The position numbers and the translations under genes are program-made. Below are positions 5,941 through 7,946 of a stretch of DNA of 7,946 bases, one piece after another. The stretch is from NCBI GenBank assembly GCA_016285815.1, contig JAEERN010000067.1:1-7946 (forward strand), written 5' to 3'. Every line of letters begins with the position of its first letter. Within the stretch, counting starts at the first letter, position 1. The stretch comes from Clostridiales bacterium. GTDB taxonomy: Bacteria > Bacillota > Clostridia > Oscillospirales > QAMX01. The notes under the pieces are model-generated. The model saw only the letters and a list, made by a program, of their open reading frames with translations. It made no database searches and was not told where the DNA came from.

Positions 5941-6333
5941 CCCGGAAGCCGGGCGCGAGCGCAAATCTGCTTCGGCACACGGGGGAGGGACGAGGGACCG
6001 GCCACGGCACTGAGACAAAAGGATTGGGTGATGTGCGGTGAAGCTTGAACTACAGCCCCATTTTATAACGCTGAAAAGACTGTTTGACCAGGCAGCTAAT
6101 ACACTGTTTTCCTATAATAAGTCCAATACAATTTGTTGCGATCATGCACGGACACGGTAATTGCAACGAGCGATATATTTCATCAAGAGCGGTTGCAAAA
6201 CACATCTCCGAAAGCAAAATTCATCACTTTAAAGCGCTAAGGTAGTATGGCTGCGGGGGCGGGATTTCGCTGCCTTCAGAGTGAGACGCCGATCCAAACG
6301 GCGGAGCAGAAAACGTCGCGCCGGTTGCGGCGC
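5941..6333. other. Intergenic region with a low-GC island (about 6040-6240)
   Basis: No convincing gene is visible in this 393-base stretch. The first 100 bases are GC-rich and hold a small CCCGG/CCGGG hairpin (5941-5953) without a T tract, so the lipoprotein lacks an obvious terminator. Composition then drops sharply: by hand count 69 of 180 bases (38%) at 6061-6240 are G or C. That part includes an isolated TATAAT (6113-6118) and short unconvincing open frames on both strands. GC-rich DNA resumes after about 6250, with a GCGCCG/CGGCGC hairpin at 6318-6333 just beyond the tRNA terminator T run. The island lies on the 3' side of the minus-strand tRNA gene, the side where tRNA-targeting elements normally insert, but I found no duplicated tRNA end marking an attachment site. 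Confidence 0.6.
6161..6198. repeat. TTGCAAC / GTTGCAA inverted repeat in the low-GC island
   Basis: A perfect 7-bp inverted repeat (6161-6167 with 6192-6198) surrounds a 24-base AT-rich centre. GAGCG occurs twice inside it as a direct repeat. It could be an operator or the remains of an element end; no associated gene is visible. Confidence 0.35.
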
Positions 6334-6379
6334 AAAAAAAGAACCGGGTGGATGCGGGAACTCCCTGCATCCACCCGGT
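6334..6379 (-). terminator. Intrinsic terminator of the initiator tRNA gene
   Basis: Read on the minus strand, a perfect 13-bp stem (6367-6379 with 6343-6355) has an apical loop that can form four more pairs (6362-6365 with 6356-6359). It is followed after two bases by seven T residues (complement of 6334-6340). The stem starts only 4 bases after the tRNA discriminator base, so the 3' trailer is minimal. Confidence 0.95.
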
Positions 6380-6383
6380 GACG

Positions 6384-6457
<74 letters not shown>

Positions 6458-6463
6458 TCTCGT

Positions 6464-6492
6464 ATTATACTGCAGCCGGAGCGATTTGTCAA
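6464..6492 (-). promoter_or_regulatory. Perfect housekeeping sigma promoter of the initiator tRNA
   Basis: On the minus strand TTGACA (complement of 6487-6492) and TATAAT (complement of 6464-6469) are both exact consensus, separated by exactly 17 bases. Only six bases lie between the -10 box and tRNA position 1, so transcription should start at or next to the mature 5' end. Confidence 0.95.
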
Positions 6493-6520
6493 CCCCTTTT
6501 TTCCAAAGGCCGGAAATTTT

Positions 6521-6555
6521 GCCGCCGTGGACGGCGGCCCGGAAAAACATTCCGG
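6521..6555. repeat. Two abutting hairpins between the divergent tRNA and oxidoreductase genes
   Basis: An 18-bp near-continuous palindrome (6521-6538, GCCGCCG with CGGCGGC and a 4-base loop) is followed directly by CCGGAA (6539-6544) with TTCCGG (6550-6555). Neither has a T run on either strand, so they are not standard terminators. They lie upstream of both divergent genes. A protein-binding or supercoil-sensitive site is possible; chance in GC-rich DNA is also possible. Confidence 0.4.
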
Positions 6556-6627
6556 AAACGGACCGGGATAAGCCGGGCGCCGGGCGGAGATGCTGAAATC
6601 AAACGAGTGTTAAAAGGGGAGAAGAGC

Positions 6628-7946
6628 ATGAAACGCATCGTCATTGTCGGCGGCGGGGTCGCCGGACTGGCCGCCGGGATCTACGGCCAGATGGCGGGGT
6701 TCGACTGCCGCATCTTCGAGCGGTGCGCCGCGGCGGGCGGGAACCTCACCGGCTGGGAGCGAAGCGGCTTCCACGTCGACAACTGCATCCACTGGCTCAC
6801 CGGGACCGCGCCGGGCACGGCGCTGCGCGCCATGTGGGAAGAGCTGGGCGGCCTGCTGCCGGACACCGGGCTGTGCGAGACCGAGCGGCTGTACGGCAGC
6901 GAGCTGGGGGGCAAGAGCGTTTCGCTCTGGAGGGATCTGGCCCGCACGAGGGAGGAGATGCTCCGCCTGTCGCCGGAGGACCGGGACGAGATCGAGCGCT
7001 TCATCGGCGCGGTGAAGGTCTGTGCCGCGGCTGCGGGGCCGGGCCGGCTTTCGGCGGGAGACGCGGCGCGCTTCGCCGCCGCCATGGCGCGGTACGGCTC
7101 TATGGACCTGTACGGGCTGGCGCGGCGGTTCCGCCATCCGCTGCTGCGGCTGGCCATGACCGACTACATCGGCGGGGAATTCCTCGCCGCGGGACTGGTG
7201 CTGGCCTATGCGGCCTATGAGAGCGGGAACGGCGGCATCCCGAGGGGCGGGTCTCGGCGCATGGCCGAACGCATGGCGGAGAAGTTTTCCGCCGTGGGCG
7301 GCACGCTGGTCACGGGAGAAGAGGCCGCCTGCGTGCGGATGGAGGGCGGACGGGCCGCCGGACTGCTGCTGCGCAGCGGCGAGGCCGTTCCGTCGGACTA
7401 TGTGATCTGCGCCTGCGACCCCGGGGTGACCTTCGGGCGGCTGTTGGACCGGCGCCTGATGCCGGCGGGCCTGCGGCGGTGCTACGCCGATCCGGCGGGG
7501 CACCCGGTCTTCTCCAGCTTCCACGCGGCCTTTGCGGCGGACGGGATCCCGGCGGGGATCCGGAACACCACGGTCTTCCCGGTCGAGCCGCTGGCGGTGG
7601 GAAGCGAGACCGTCGGCCGCATGGCCGTGCGCGAATACTCCCACGAGCCGTCCTTCGCGCCGCCGGGGCGGACGGTGATCCAATGCCTGGTCTTCCAGCG
7701 CGCGGCAGACTGCGACCGGTGGCAGAGGCTGTCGGCGGAGCGGGAGGCCTATGAACAGGCGAAGACCGGGATCGCCGAGGACATGCGGCGGCGGATCGAA
7801 GCGCGCTGCCCCGAGCTGAGGGGGCGGCTGACGCTGCTGGACGCCTGGACCCCGGCCACGTATCACCGCTATTTCGGCGCGTACAAGGGGGCCTATATGT
7901 GCTTCGCCATGACCCGCGGCGGCCAGCGCCGCCGGACGGCGGGCCC
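6628..7946 (+). CDS. FAD-dependent oxidoreductase, phytoene desaturase/carotenoid isomerase type (3' end cut off)
   Basis: The frame stays open from ATG 6628 to the window edge, giving at least 439 residues. The N-terminus is a Rossmann dinucleotide-binding fold (IVIVGGGVAGLAAG, G8-x-G10-x-x-G13) with the adenosine-ribose-binding acid at E31 (RIFER), then a GGN loop. It continues with FHVDNCIHWLTG and, near the end, TYHRYFGAYKGAYM. These are features of the amine oxidase/CrtI-like superfamily found in many Clostridia. The C-terminal FAD-closing segment (usually a GQW-type motif, about 60-80 residues) lies beyond the window. No signal peptide or carotenoid gene is visible, so the substrate is unknown and a true phytoene desaturase role is doubtful. 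The start is supported by AAAGGGGAG (6613-6621) 6 bases upstream. No clear promoter was recognised between it and the divergent tRNA. Confidence 0.88.
   Translation, partial: MKRIVIVGGGVAGLAAGIYGQMAGFDCRIFERCAAAGGNLTGWERSGFHVDNCIHWLTGTAPGTALRAMWEELGGLLPDTGLCETERLYGSELGGKSVSLWRDLARTREEMLRLSPEDRDEIERFIGAVKVCAAAAGPGRLSAGDAARFAAAMARYGSMDLYGLARRFRHPLLRLAMTDYIGGEFLAAGLVLAYAAYESGNGGIPRGGSRRMAERMAEKFSAVGGTLVTGEEAACVRMEGGRAAGLLLRSGEAVPSDYVICACDPGVTFGRLLDRRLMPAGLRRCYADPAGHPVFSSFHAAFAADGIPAGIRNTTVFPVEPLAVGSETVGRMAVREYSHEPSFAPPGRTVIQCLVFQRAADCDRWQRLSAEREAYEQAKTGIAEDMRRRIEARCPELRGRLTLLDAWTPATYHRYFGAYKGAYMCFAMTRGGQRRRTAG

Noticed and set aside
6084..6118. TTGACC and TATAAT in the low-GC island as a promoter
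   Set aside because: The 23-base spacer is too long, and no gene or clear RNA follows.
6050..6205. A 51-codon minus-strand frame starting at an ATG (complement of 6203-6205) in the low-GC island
   Set aside because: GGAG lies only one base before the ATG, too close to act as a ribosome site. The product resembles nothing I know, and chance open frames of this length are expected in AT-rich DNA. It is mentioned only because the island is anomalous.
6038..6245. Two short plus-strand frames (GTG 6038, 40 codons; ATG 6144, 33 codons) that might be one frameshifted gene remnant
   Set aside because: Neither has a ribosome site and I cannot match either product to a family, so a pseudogene call is not supported.
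6301..6312. GCGGAGCAG near 6301 as a duplicated tRNA end (attachment site) for an element in the low-GC island
   Set aside because: Only about six bases match the tRNA 3' end, which is expected by chance; no integrase gene is present.
6610..7866. A 418-codon minus-strand open frame opposite the flavin oxidoreductase
   Set aside because: The plus-strand frame has a clear Rossmann motif, ribosome site and family motifs; the minus-strand product is Arg/Pro/Gln-rich without motifs.

Overview
The window is GC-rich (strong G/C bias at third codon positions). Its Na+-pumping decarboxylase genes, ROK kinase, multi-cysteine Ig-like lipoprotein and clear Shine-Dalgarno sites best fit a high-GC anaerobic Firmicute, probably a gut Clostridium relative of the Oscillospirales type. 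That placement is inferred from gene content and sequence style; no search was run.

Layout. (1) Positions 3-2908 hold a tightly spaced plus-strand operon for a membrane-bound, biotin-dependent, sodium-translocating decarboxylase. It consists of the 3' end of a stand-alone biotin carrier gene, the integral-membrane beta subunit (oadB) and the carboxyltransferase alpha subunit (oadA). Carboxyl groups taken from oxaloacetate by OadA would travel on the carrier biotin to OadB, where decarboxylation drives Na+ export. A hairpin terminator at 2914-2960 closes the unit, but its T tract is offset from the stem. (2) Positions 2993-3955 hold a ROK-family sugar kinase (probable glucokinase), starting only 32 bases after that T tract and ending at a strong terminator (3970-4005). 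(3) Positions 4006-4287 are a structured intergenic region with nested inverted repeats, a TATAAT box and a leader with competing stems. (4) Positions 4288-5940 hold a secreted lipoprotein with Gly-Thr and Thr-Glu-Pro linkers, two nearly identical Ig-like domains and an unrecognised C-terminal domain. (5) Positions 5941-6333 are non-coding as far as can be seen. About 180 bases of this (6061-6240) are only about 38% GC, an abrupt change from the surroundings. (6) Positions 6334-6492 on the minus strand are a complete, very compact initiator tRNA-Met unit: consensus promoter, tRNA and terminator with almost no spacer. The tRNA has two adjacent U-U oppositions in the T stem and a U1-A72 pair. 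(7) Positions 6628-7946 hold an FAD-dependent oxidoreductase of the phytoene desaturase/carotenoid isomerase type, running off the window end.

The decarboxylase operon and kinase fit sugar fermentation with energy conserved at the oxaloacetate/pyruvate node. The lipoprotein, tRNA and oxidoreductase appear to be separate units. I do not see a defence system, CRISPR array or intact mobile element. The best candidates for something undescribed are the unusual initiator tRNA, the low-GC island beside it, and the lipoprotein C-terminal domain.
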